Source of the DNA: Candidatus Paceibacter sp. | Lineage (GTDB): Bacteria > Patescibacteriota > Minisyncoccia > UBA6257 > JAGOQP01 | Length of the DNA stretch: 54,581 nt | Direction: 5' to 3' | Assembly (NCBI GenBank): GCA_020724905.1 | Contig: DYGB01000005.1 | Coordinates: 1 to 54,581 of the forward strand | Part shown: in pieces, positions 1 through 7,232 of the stretch | How positions within the stretch are numbered: the stretch's first letter is position 1 | How the letters are laid out: each line of letters starts with the position of its first letter | Position numbers and translations under genes: made by a program | The notes under the pieces: generated by a model | What the model saw: the letters and a program-made list of their open reading frames with translations, nothing else | Database searches by the model: none | Told to the model about the DNA's origin: nothing

Positions 1-84
1 GGAATTGAGCTTCGCTCACCGATTGATATGGTTCCAAGGTCTTGAACTTATTACACCCCTGTGTAGAGGGGTTGATGAGGGAAG

Positions 85-1113
85 TTATTTAGCAGCTTCT
101 TCTTTTTGTTTTTCTTTTATAACCTTGAGAACTTCCTTTTCTATTTCCTTGAGAAGTTTTGAGTCATCTTCAAGTGTTTTTCGGGAAGCTTCTTGTCCTA
201 CCCCTATCTTTGTATCTCCAAAAGAAAATGTATTTCCAGATCGCTTCACAACTCCTTGTTTCAAAGCAACATTGAGAACATCTCCTTCATATGAGATTCC
301 TTTCCCATACATAATATCAAACTCAGTGAGTTTAAATGGGGGAGCTACTTTGTTTTTAGCTACCTTTGCCTTTGTCCTACTCCCAATGATTTCATCTCCT
401 TTCTTTATCTGAGCAATTCTTCGTATATCGATACGAACCGAGGCGTAGAATTTAAGAGCACGTCCCCCCGATGTTGTTTCAGGATTACCCCAGGTCATCG
501 TACCAATCTGTGAACGAATCTGGTTGATAAAGATAATGGTGGTATTTGATTTTGATGCAAGGGCTGCAAGTTTTCGGAGTGCCTGAGACATGAGTCGAGC
601 TTGGAGTCCAATTTGTTGATCACCAATCTCACCTTCAATCTCTGCTCGAGGAGTAAGGGCAGCAACAGAATCAACAACAGCAACATCGATAAGGCTTGAG
701 CGCACAAGGTTTTCAAGAATTTGAAGCGCTTCTTCTCCACTATTTGGTTGAGAGATAAGAAGTTCTTGTATTTTTACACCAATCTTGTGTGCATATTCAG
801 GATCAAGTGCATGTTCAGCATCGATAAAAGCACACTTTCCTCCTCTCTTTTGGGATTGAGCAATGACAGAAAGTGCGAGTGTTGTTTTTCCAGATGATTC
901 TGGACCATAGATTTCAATAATACGTCCTCGAGGAACACCACCAACACCAAGGGCCATATCAAGAGAAAATGAACCAGTTGGAATAGCTTCAACGTGGGCT
1001 ATCTTTTGTTGCCCTAACTTCATAATTGATCCGTCTCCAAATTTACTCTGGAGTTCTTCTATAAGTGAATCAAGATCACTTTTTTGGGTAGGTGTTTTCT
1101 TTGGTTTTTTCAT
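85..1113 (-). CDS. recA: Recombinase RecA
   Basis: RecA forms ATP-dependent filaments on single-stranded DNA, carries out strand exchange and triggers SOS-type autocleavage. The 342-residue product has the Walker A motif GPESSGKT at residues 70-77, the Walker B-type strand [10 protein letters not shown], and the DNA-binding loop regions including the FINQIR segment. The length is normal for the family, and the tail is a typical charged K/E-rich extension. It is the last gene of a minus-strand run ftsK, RodZ-like, recA. A TATAGT box (1128-1133, minus) lies 14 nt before the ATG, so recA may also have its own promoter with a leader of only about 8 nt. I saw no convincing -35. A weak 6-bp hairpin (55-72) follows the stop without a T-run. 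Identification is secure. Confidence 0.97.
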   Translation of the reverse strand: MKKPKKTPTQKSDLDSLIEELQSKFGDGSIMKLGQQKIAHVEAIPTGSFSLDMALGVGGVPRGRIIEIYGPESSGKTTLALSVIAQSQKRGGKCAFIDAEHALDPEYAHKIGVKIQELLISQPNSGEEALQILENLVRSSLIDVAVVDSVAALTPRAEIEGEIGDQQIGLQARLMSQALRKLAALASKSNTTIIFINQIRSQIGTMTWGNPETTSGGRALKFYASVRIDIRRIAQIKKGDEIIGSRTKAKVAKNKVAPPFKLTEFDIMYGKGISYEGDVLNVALKQGVVKRSGNTFSFGDTKIGVGQEASRKTLEDDSKLLKEIEKEVLKVIKEKQKEEAAK

Positions 1114-1171
1114 ACAAAAAGAATCTTACTATACCTGTAGTGTAGCATGTTTTATTACCCTGCGCACTTAG

Positions 1172-1906
1172 TTAAAACGTAGGGATATCTTCAAGAGAGG
1201 AAGATGGTTGAGGGGTCTGCTGGCTAGGAGAAGGACTTGGAGAAGGAAGAGGAGAGGTACTTGTTGCCTGTGAGGAAAGAAAAATAGTTCGGGTAATTGT
1301 GGTTGTATTTCCCAAAAAGCGCGTAACAGAAATGTTAAATGTATTTGCTCCCTCTGAGAGAGGAACTTCCATACGAAATGATCCATCTTCTTGAACAGGA
1401 ATATCAGTACCATTGATTGAGATGATATCAGATGAACGTCCCGTGCTTCCTTCAATGCTATAGGTATTATCAGAAACAACAAGTGTTTCTTGTGATGGAG
1501 AGCTTACGTAGAGTGAGGGTGTTCCAAAGAAATCTGATAACTGAGGGATAATAACAAATGCAAGAATTAAAAGGACAACCCCTCCAAGGATAAGAGAAAT
1601 TCTTTTTTTATGTTCAACGGCAAATCTATTAGAAGGGAGAATGTCTTCTGCTCCTGACTGAACTACATCATGTTCACGTTTATAGTGAAGCCATAGAGAA
1701 TTAAAGTCAGTATCAAGAGCATGTGCAATTGATTTAATATATCCTCGAATATAGGGACGAGGAGGGAGTTCATCGAGGTTATCGTCAATCAGCGCTTGAA
1801 TATATTTGTGTGATACAGCAGTGCTGTCAGCAAGTTTCTGTATCGACATATTCTTTGACCTGATAAGATCGTGAAGATGTTGTCCAAATGGCTTTAATTC
1901 ATTCAT
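1172..1906 (-). CDS. RodZ-like membrane-anchored helix-turn-helix protein
   Basis: The N-terminal ~75 residues form a Xre/RodZ-type HTH, with the characteristic PPRPYIRGYIKS segment near residue 47 that is typical of RodZ/HTH_25 proteins. One hydrophobic membrane helix follows at about residues 101-122 (ISLILGGVVLLILAF). Then comes an Ig-like extracytoplasmic domain containing a NTYSIEGST-type strand, and a Ser/Pro-rich tail of about 30 residues. In characterised bacteria RodZ links MreB to the envelope and affects cell shape; that role is family knowledge, not shown here. It lies 12 nt downstream of ftsK and 58 nt upstream of recA on the same strand, so co-transcription is likely. The 244-residue length is short for RodZ. 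The low-complexity PSPSPS tail is probably a flexible surface linker. Confidence 0.75.
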   Translation of the reverse strand: MNELKPFGQHLHDLIRSKNMSIQKLADSTAVSHKYIQALIDDNLDELPPRPYIRGYIKSIAHALDTDFNSLWLHYKREHDVVQSGAEDILPSNRFAVEHKKRISLILGGVVLLILAFVIIPQLSDFFGTPSLYVSSPSQETLVVSDNTYSIEGSTGRSSDIISINGTDIPVQEDGSFRMEVPLSEGANTFNISVTRFLGNTTTITRTIFLSSQATSTSPLPSPSPSPSQQTPQPSSSLEDIPTF

Positions 1907-1918
1907 ATATATAGTCTA

Positions 1919-4051
1919 CTACTCTTCTAAGAATTTTTCATCACTTTCTTTCCCAATATACACTTCACGAGGTTTTGAGCCTTCTCCTGGTCCAATATGA
2001 CCCTTATTTTCGAGAAGATCAAGGAGACGTGCTGCGCGAGCATATCCTATCTTCAAATGTCTCTGAAGGAATGTTGCAGAAGCCTTGCCCGTCTCTCGTA
2101 CAAGTTCGGTTGCCTCTGGGAGAAGATCATCTTCTTCTGTACTTTCTTCAAATGCTTCAAACATACTATCAGAAGATTCTTCTTGAGAATCATTTCCAAA
2201 ATGTACGTCGTGATCAGGAAGCTCATTATTTTTCTTTATAAATGAGGTAATTTCTTGTATCTCTTCCTCGCTAATAAAGGCTCCTTGGAGTCGCTTTGGC
2301 TTTGAGAGCTGAGCATTCATAAAGAGAAGATCTCCACCTCCCAAAAGTTTTTCAGCACCAGCAGTATCAAGGATAGTACGTGAGTCAATTTGACTTGCTA
2401 CTTGGAGAGCGATACGAGCGGTGATGTTTGCTTTAATAAGGCCAGTAATAACTTCAACTGAAGGTCGTTGTGTTGAGAGAATAAGATGAATACCCGTTGC
2501 ACGAGCCATCTGTGCAAGGCGTACAATAGCATTTTCAATATCACGTCCATACGAAGACATAAGATCAGCCATTTCATCAACAACGATAACAATAAAAGGA
2601 AGTTTCTCCTTTGCTTTTTTATTGTAACTTTGAATATCTCGGGCACCAGCCTTCATCAGTGTTTCATACCGGCGATCCATTTCACTAATAGCCCATCTAA
2701 ATACTGCAAGAGATTTTTTTCCTTCAGTAACTACCGGAGAAATAAGATGAGGGAGTCCGTTATACGCACTGAGTTCAACACGTTTTGGATCGATAAGAAT
2801 GAATCGAAGTGTTTCAGGGGAATTCTTGTACAACAGTGAGATTAATACAGAGTGAAGGGTAATTGATTTCCCCGATCCTGTTGCTCCGGCGATAAGAAGG
2901 TGAGGCATCTTTTCTATATTTGCAAAGAGAGGCTCCCCAGTGACGTCTCGTCCAAGACAGAATCCAAGGGGTCCTGATGAACTAAACTCTGGATATGAGA
3001 TAAGATTTCCAAGTCTCACTACAGCAGCTTTTTTGTTTGGCACTTCTATTCCTACGTATGGTTTTCCAGGGATAGGGGCTTCAATACGGATAGGGTGTGC
3101 AGACAGTGCGAGCGCAAGATCCTGGTTAAGTGCAATGATACGAGAAAGTTTTATTCCTTCTGCGGGACGAAGGGTAAAGCGAGTTACCTTTGGCCCAATG
3201 TTAATCTCTCCCATATCAACAGGAATTCCAAAACTCTCAAGTGTCCTTTTTATAATATTTGATTGTGCGCGTAAATCTCCTGCTGCAGGTTTTTCTGCTG
3301 ATGAGGTAAGAATGTTAAGAGGAGGAGGGGTATAGTTGGCAAAAGAAAAATGAGGAATCTTTGAAGGAGGAGTAAAGACCTCTTCTCGTTCTTGTATCTG
3401 GAGCTCTTCTTCTTTTTTAACTTCTTTTTTCACAGGAGCCTTTTCTTCTGTCTCGGTGGAATCCTTTTGAGCTGCAGCAATATAGGTTTCTTCTTTTTTG
3501 TTGAGGGTTGAAGGGGAAGGTATCTCTTCTTTCTTTGATGAAGAGAAGAAAGATATAACTGCTCGAAGGAAGGAAGAAAAAGAAGTAACAGAGGTGTCAA
3601 AAGCGATAACAGCTCCAATAATCATTGCAAAGAAAAGAATGATACCAGAGGCAAGAGATCCAAACCAATGATCGATATATCCTACGCCTCGTCCAATAAT
3701 TCCTCCAGCGTTATAGGAGAGTACATCAATAAACCCAAGACCAGAGAGAAAGAAAACAACACTTCCAAGGATAATTGGTCCAGAGAGTGTTTTTTCTTCT
3801 TTGCTAGTAAGAAGGAGTATAGCGATACTAAGAAATACAATTGGAAGCAGAAGGTATCCCCACCCAAAGAGGGTTGAGAGAAATGAAAAGAGTCCTTCTC
3901 CAGCACTTCCTGCCTTATCGATACTTGCGAGCCCAAGGATGAGCGCAATCACAATAAAAAAGAGTGCCCAAATACTTCGTTTTGTTTCTGATGAAAGTGA
4001 TAATGAGGGACGGTATGTCTTTAATCGTCCTATTTTCTTTTTACGAGCCAT
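1919..4051 (-). CDS. ftsK: DNA translocase FtsK/SpoIIIE
   Basis: FtsK is a septal DNA pump that clears chromosomes during division. Four N-terminal membrane helices lie at about residues 28-46, 62-82, 92-112 and 134-152, followed by a charged low-complexity linker to about residue 235. The motor then carries Walker A GATGSGKS at 389-396 and Walker B IVIVVDEMADL at about 487-497. The C-terminal ~65 residues form the winged-helix gamma domain that reads polar DNA sequences. I chose the ATG at 4051 (MARKKKIG) rather than the in-frame ATG at 4234, because the extra 61 residues are unlike FtsK and run into the divergent gene at 4130. The product is 710 residues with a short linker. The gene diverges from 4130 and heads the run ending in recA. 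Confidence 0.95.
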   Translation of the reverse strand: MARKKKIGRLKTYRPSLSLSSETKRSIWALFFIVIALILGLASIDKAGSAGEGLFSFLSTLFGWGYLLLPIVFLSIAILLLTSKEEKTLSGPIILGSVVFFLSGLGFIDVLSYNAGGIIGRGVGYIDHWFGSLASGIILFFAMIIGAVIAFDTSVTSFSSFLRAVISFFSSSKKEEIPSPSTLNKKEETYIAAAQKDSTETEEKAPVKKEVKKEEELQIQEREEVFTPPSKIPHFSFANYTPPPLNILTSSAEKPAAGDLRAQSNIIKRTLESFGIPVDMGEINIGPKVTRFTLRPAEGIKLSRIIALNQDLALALSAHPIRIEAPIPGKPYVGIEVPNKKAAVVRLGNLISYPEFSSSGPLGFCLGRDVTGEPLFANIEKMPHLLIAGATGSGKSITLHSVLISLLYKNSPETLRFILIDPKRVELSAYNGLPHLISPVVTEGKKSLAVFRWAISEMDRRYETLMKAGARDIQSYNKKAKEKLPFIVIVVDEMADLMSSYGRDIENAIVRLAQMARATGIHLILSTQRPSVEVITGLIKANITARIALQVASQIDSRTILDTAGAEKLLGGGDLLFMNAQLSKPKRLQGAFISEEEIQEITSFIKKNNELPDHDVHFGNDSQEESSDSMFEAFEESTEEDDLLPEATELVRETGKASATFLQRHLKIGYARAARLLDLLENKGHIGPGEGSKPREVYIGKESDEKFLEE

Positions 4052-4091
4052 ATGCACTATCTTAGCACCTTCTTTTCTTTGGAAAAAGGTT

Positions 4092-4121
4092 TTGACAAAT
4101 ATGTTTTTGAAGTGGTATGGT
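4092..4121 (+). promoter_or_regulatory. Sigma-70-type promoter for the 4130 gene, leaderless geometry
   Basis: TTGACA at 4092-4097, an 18-bp spacer, and TATGGT at 4116-4121. The ATG follows after exactly 8 nt, so the predicted transcript starts at or within 2 nt of the start codon and has no room for a Shine-Dalgarno site. Confidence 0.7.
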
Positions 4122-4129
4122 TCCCTCAC

Positions 4130-4612
4130 ATGAGTAGTGAGACACAATTCATACAAGCAGACGGAACGTCTATTCCTCTCAAGGCGGTACTTCAGGAGGT
4201 ATCTCAGTTTATGAGAGAGAAAAAGGATGCTCATTACAAGATTATTGTTGGATCTGATTCACTAGGAACGCTTGGACGACACAGTGATTTTGTTACCGCG
4301 ATTGTCGTGCAACGGGTAGGGAATGGAGGACGCTATTTTTGGAGACGAGTAGGTAGGCAAGAGGTCTTTGGACTTCGAGATCGTATTATAAAGGAGGTAC
4401 TCCTGTCTCTTGAAGTAGCCCAACAACTTACCGCACTTCTTTTAGAGATGAAAGAAACCTGTACGGTGGAGGTACATGTTGATGTAGGAACAGAAGGAAA
4501 GACAAATCCTTTAATCAAAGAAGTGGTAGGAATGATTCAAGGATATAACTTTTTGTACAAAACAAAACCAGATAGTTATGCAGCAAGTAGTGTTGCTGAC
4601 AGACATATATAA
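4130..4612 (+). CDS. DUF458 / YkuK-type RNase H-like protein
   Basis: The 160-residue product starts MSSETQFI and contains the IVGSDSLGT strand with an acidic residue near position 44, and EVHVDVGTEGKTNPLI near 120. Both match the predicted RNase H-like fold of the DUF458 (YkuK) family, which is of unproven function. The start at 4130 is supported by a promoter whose -10 box lies 8 nt upstream; the in-frame ATG at 4052 would place the promoter inside the gene. The stop is followed one base later by the ATG of an exonuclease-like gene at 4614, so the two are likely co-transcribed and both have an RNase H-type fold. A nuclease role is inferred from the fold only. Confidence 0.7.
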   Translation: MSSETQFIQADGTSIPLKAVLQEVSQFMREKKDAHYKIIVGSDSLGTLGRHSDFVTAIVVQRVGNGGRYFWRRVGRQEVFGLRDRIIKEVLLSLEVAQQLTALLLEMKETCTVEVHVDVGTEGKTNPLIKEVVGMIQGYNFLYKTKPDSYAASSVADRHI

Positions 4613-4613
4613 T

Positions 4614-5180
4614 ATGAAAAAAGATACTATTGTTCTTGATATTGAAACAAAAAATACCTTCGTTGATGTTGGGAGGAATAATTTTAATGACCTACAGATA
4701 TCACTTGTTGGTGTCTATTCATATAACACTGACTCATACAGGGCGTATGAAGAACATGAGCTTGCTCTTTTAGGGGAGGTACTTAAGAATTCAGAACTTC
4801 TTGTGGGATTTAGCTCAAAACGATTTGACCTTCCAGTAATGGCAAAGCACTATGACTTTGACTTATTTGCTATCCCTCATATTGACCTTCTTGAGGAAAT
4901 AGAAAAATCAGCAGGAAAGAGAATTAGTCTTGATCTACTCGCACAGGAAAATCTTGGGTACGGGAAATCAGGCCATGGGAGTGATGCACCACTTCTCTAT
5001 GAAGATGGGAAAATTGAAGAATTGAAAAAATATTGTATTCAAGATGTACGAGTTACAAAAGAACTCTATGACCTTGCAAAAAAACAGGGATTTCTTCTTG
5101 TCCCACAGAGGAATAATAAAGAGTCTATTAGAGCTACCTTTGATTGGAACGAAAAACTTCTCTACAACAGACTTTTTTGA
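4614..5180 (+). CDS. DnaQ/RNase H-fold 3'-5' exonuclease-like protein
   Basis: A 188-residue protein with DEDD exonuclease-type motifs: VLDIETKN near residue 8 (the D-x-E pair), LLVGFSSKRFDLPVM near 65 (second Asp), and YCIQDVRVTKELYD near 145 (late Asp/Tyr region). This resembles the YprB/RNase_H_2 group of predicted single-strand exonucleases. I chose the ATG at 4614 because DIET must sit close to the N-terminus and because it follows the previous stop by one base; the in-frame ATG at 4578 would overlap DUF458. The gene is immediately followed, 15 nt downstream, by the DGR variable-protein gene. A role in DGR repair or cDNA processing is possible from position alone, but nothing in the sequence shows it. 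Confidence 0.72.
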   Translation: MKKDTIVLDIETKNTFVDVGRNNFNDLQISLVGVYSYNTDSYRAYEEHELALLGEVLKNSELLVGFSSKRFDLPVMAKHYDFDLFAIPHIDLLEEIEKSAGKRISLDLLAQENLGYGKSGHGSDAPLLYEDGKIEELKKYCIQDVRVTKELYDLAKKQGFLLVPQRNNKESIRATFDWNEKLLYNRLF

Positions 5181-5195
5181 TACACTTATACACAT

Positions 5196-6473
5196 ATGAA
5201 CAAGAAGTTTTCAGATACAGCCTCCTTTACTCTGGTTGAGTTGCTCGTTGTCATCGGTATTCTTGCCATCCTTACCGCTACCGTTGTTATTATATTAAAT
5301 CCCGCAGAACTTCTTAGGCAAGCCAGAGACTCTAACAGAATGACTGATCTTGCCACCATCGACAAAGCAATCTCTCTTCTTCTCACCCAACAACCAGATA
5401 CTAATCTGGGAACAGCTCAGACTGTGTACGTGTCACTTCCTGACACCTCTTCGACCTGTACTAGTCATACTCTTCCCTCACTTCCCGCAGGATATCAATA
5501 CAATTGTGTCACCGAAGCAAATCTTCAAAATATCAATGGAACAGGTTGGATTCCTGTGGATTTTACCACCACCCCCATCCAATCCCTTCCGGTTCTTCCT
5601 GTTGATCCTAACAATACTGCCACCAACTACTACACCTACACCATGGGAGGTTCGTGGCATCTCCTTACTCTCTTAGAATCAAACAAACACCGTGTTGATG
5701 CAGCAACTGATGGAGGACTCTCCCCAGCTGCCTATGAAACAGGTTCAAATCTCACTCTCTATCCTCCGACCTTCCCCGCATACTGGATCAGAGTCCCTGG
5801 AAGCTCTACCCATGGAACCTCAGACTTTTACGTTATGCAGTATGAAGCAAAGAATGTATCAGGTGTTCCTACTTCTCAACCTTCCCTTACCCCCTGGGTC
5901 TCTATTTCTCAAACCAATGCTATCGCTGAGTGTCAATCCATTGATGCAGATCTTATCACCAACGCTCAATGGCAAACCATCGCATACGACATTCAACAAC
6001 AACCACAAAACTGGTCAGGAGGATCAGTGGGATCAGGCTCTATTCACCGAGGAAACTCAAATACTTCAGCAGCTATGGATGGAACAGACCCTCTCTCAGG
6101 AGTCAACAAGAGAACACACGTCCTTTCCACTGGAGCTGAGATATGGGATATTGCAGGAAATGTATGGGATTGGAACAAAGACACCATTATTGGAACTGAC
6201 AAACCAGTGGGAGGAGGAGCTGCCTGGGTTGAATGGACTACTGTCCTTGATTACGGCTCATTAGATGAAGAAGATGTAAAACCATTTAATACTTCATGGA
6301 ATTCCTCTCAAGGAATTGGTCGTTATTACCAAGGAACTGCAGATGGTACTACGTATGCCTTTCTACGCGGCGGGGGTTGGGCCGATGGCACGGTTGCGGG
6401 GGTTGAGGCGTTGGCTCTGGCCCATATTCCTTCCAGCACGTACAGCTACATTGGGTTCCGTTGTGCCCGGTAG
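5196..6473 (+). CDS. DGR variable protein: type IV pilin-like N-terminus with C-type lectin/FGE-like variable domain
   Basis: The 425-residue product begins with a type III prepilin signal: a short polar leader, then FTLVELLVVIGILAIL near residue 11 with the conserved Glu five residues after the presumed cleavage site. The residue before Phe is Ser rather than the usual Gly. A pilin-like helix and a Ser/Thr/Pro-rich middle follow. From about residue 195 comes a sulfatase-modifying-factor/C-type lectin-like domain (YWIRVPGSS, DFYVMQYEAKN, WDIAGNVWDW, FLRGGGWADG, GFRCAR). The last 39 residues are encoded by the variable repeat VR, which differs from the template TR only at template adenines. 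It is followed by avd, TR and RT, so this is the DGR target. Inference: a surface-displayed binding protein, possibly on a pilus run by the PilB at 14917. Confidence 0.9.
   Translation: MNKKFSDTASFTLVELLVVIGILAILTATVVIILNPAELLRQARDSNRMTDLATIDKAISLLLTQQPDTNLGTAQTVYVSLPDTSSTCTSHTLPSLPAGYQYNCVTEANLQNINGTGWIPVDFTTTPIQSLPVLPVDPNNTATNYYTYTMGGSWHLLTLLESNKHRVDAATDGGLSPAAYETGSNLTLYPPTFPAYWIRVPGSSTHGTSDFYVMQYEAKNVSGVPTSQPSLTPWVSISQTNAIAECQSIDADLITNAQWQTIAYDIQQQPQNWSGGSVGSGSIHRGNSNTSAAMDGTDPLSGVNKRTHVLSTGAEIWDIAGNVWDWNKDTIIGTDKPVGGGAAWVEWTTVLDYGSLDEEDVKPFNTSWNSSQGIGRYYQGTADGTTYAFLRGGGWADGTVAGVEALALAHIPSSTYSYIGFRCAR
6357..6472 (+). repeat. DGR variable repeat (VR)
   Basis: A 116-bp copy aligned without gaps to 6928-7043. 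I count 18 differences, and every one falls on an A in the template: 11 A>G, 4 A>C and 3 A>T by my reading. Asn codons (AAC/AAT) in the template become Gly, Ala, Asp, Val, His, Ser or Tyr codons here. The last ~30 bp, including the GC-rich end TGTGCCCGGTA just before the TAG stop, are identical in both copies and would act as the initiation-of-mutagenic-homing region. Confidence 0.95.
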
Positions 6474-6516
6474 ACCCGTAGCAATCTAGTTATCTAATAA
6501 TCTTCAAACAATCGAT

Positions 6517-6897
6517 ATGTCTATAAAAGATCTGGTATTATTTCAAAAAACGTATGAGTATTTTTTGTGGATCTTCCCACTCATCAATAAATTTCCTAAA
6601 AATCAACGATTTGTACTCGGACAAGAAATGGAAAGAGAAATTCTTTCTCTTATAAAACTGATCCACTATTTTCAAAAAACATCTGAGAAAAGACAATATA
6701 TTCTTGAACGTATTTCACTTCACATCGACATGATGGCAATTCACATTCGTTTAGCAAAAGATCTTCATTTTATCTCAATACGACACTATGGAATGGGATG
6801 TGACAAAATCAATGAACTGGGACGATTGGTGACAGGATTGAAAAAATATATACATACTTCTCATACCTCAAAAACAAAGGAACAAGTAATGGTGTGA
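6517..6897 (+). CDS. avd: DGR accessory protein Avd (four-helix bundle)
   Basis: A 126-residue all-alpha protein (MSIKDLVLFQKTYEYF, KFPKNQRFVLGQEMER) typical of the Avd / 23S-IVS four-helix-bundle family. Avd forms a pentameric, positively charged barrel that binds the reverse transcriptase and the template RNA and is needed for cDNA synthesis in characterised DGRs. The position between VR and TR is canonical. It begins 43 nt after the variable-protein stop, and the start is preceded by AT-rich sequence without a clear Shine-Dalgarno site. The stop TGA at 6895-6897 lies 30 nt before the template repeat. The length is normal for Avd. Confidence 0.9.
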   Translation: MSIKDLVLFQKTYEYFLWIFPLINKFPKNQRFVLGQEMEREILSLIKLIHYFQKTSEKRQYILERISLHIDMMAIHIRLAKDLHFISIRHYGMGCDKINELGRLVTGLKKYIHTSHTSKTKEQVMV

Positions 6898-6927
6898 GAA
6901 GTAGTATGAATCGTCTATAAAGCGGAA

Positions 6928-7043
6928 GCCTTTCTACGCGGCGGGAATTGGAACAATGGCACGAATGCAGGAGTTGAGACGTTGAATCTGAACAATATTC
7001 CTTCCAACACGAACAGCAACATTGGGTTCCGTTGTGCCCGGTA
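6928..7043 (+). repeat. DGR template repeat (TR)
   Basis: A 116-bp non-coding template for VR, offset from it by 571 bp. It is unusually rich in AAC/AAT (Asn) codons in the frame corresponding to VR, the standard design that lets adenine mutagenesis reach many residues. Translated in that frame it reads AFLRGGNWNNGT at its start and ends GFRCAR. It has no start codon or ribosome site of its own. It lies 30 nt after avd and 190 nt before the likely RT start, within the same presumed transcript. Confidence 0.95.
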
Positions 7044-7188
7044 TACATATAGGGAAAAAGTTTGTGGCCCGAATATGAAAAATATATTTTTTTATATCTG
7101 CGCCATCATGTCTACTGATTCATATTATCCCCCCACAAAGAGGGGAACACCGTGCGTGAATACTGTATATGCCATGTGTATACACAGC

Positions 7189-7215
7189 CCTCCCACACAG
7201 GTGTTGTGTGGGAGG
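7189..7215 (+). promoter_or_regulatory. Perfect 11-bp stem-loop just upstream of the RT start
   Basis: CCTCCCACACA (7189-7199) pairs perfectly with TGTGTGGGAGG (7205-7215) around a 5-nt loop. The 3' arm contains GGGAGG, the only Shine-Dalgarno-like run near the RT start, and it would be buried in the helix. A second small stem (CCCC 7131-7134 with GGGG 7142-7145) lies upstream. There is no T-run, so it is not a simple terminator. Possible roles are limiting RT translation or defining the end of the template RNA; both are inference. Confidence 0.55.
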
Positions 7216-7232
7216 AAAACACGCTATTTTCT

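Noticed and set aside
4052-4129. N-terminal extension of the DUF458 gene from the ATG at 4052
   Set aside because: It would cover the promoter and overlap divergent ftsK control; the family starts near 4130.
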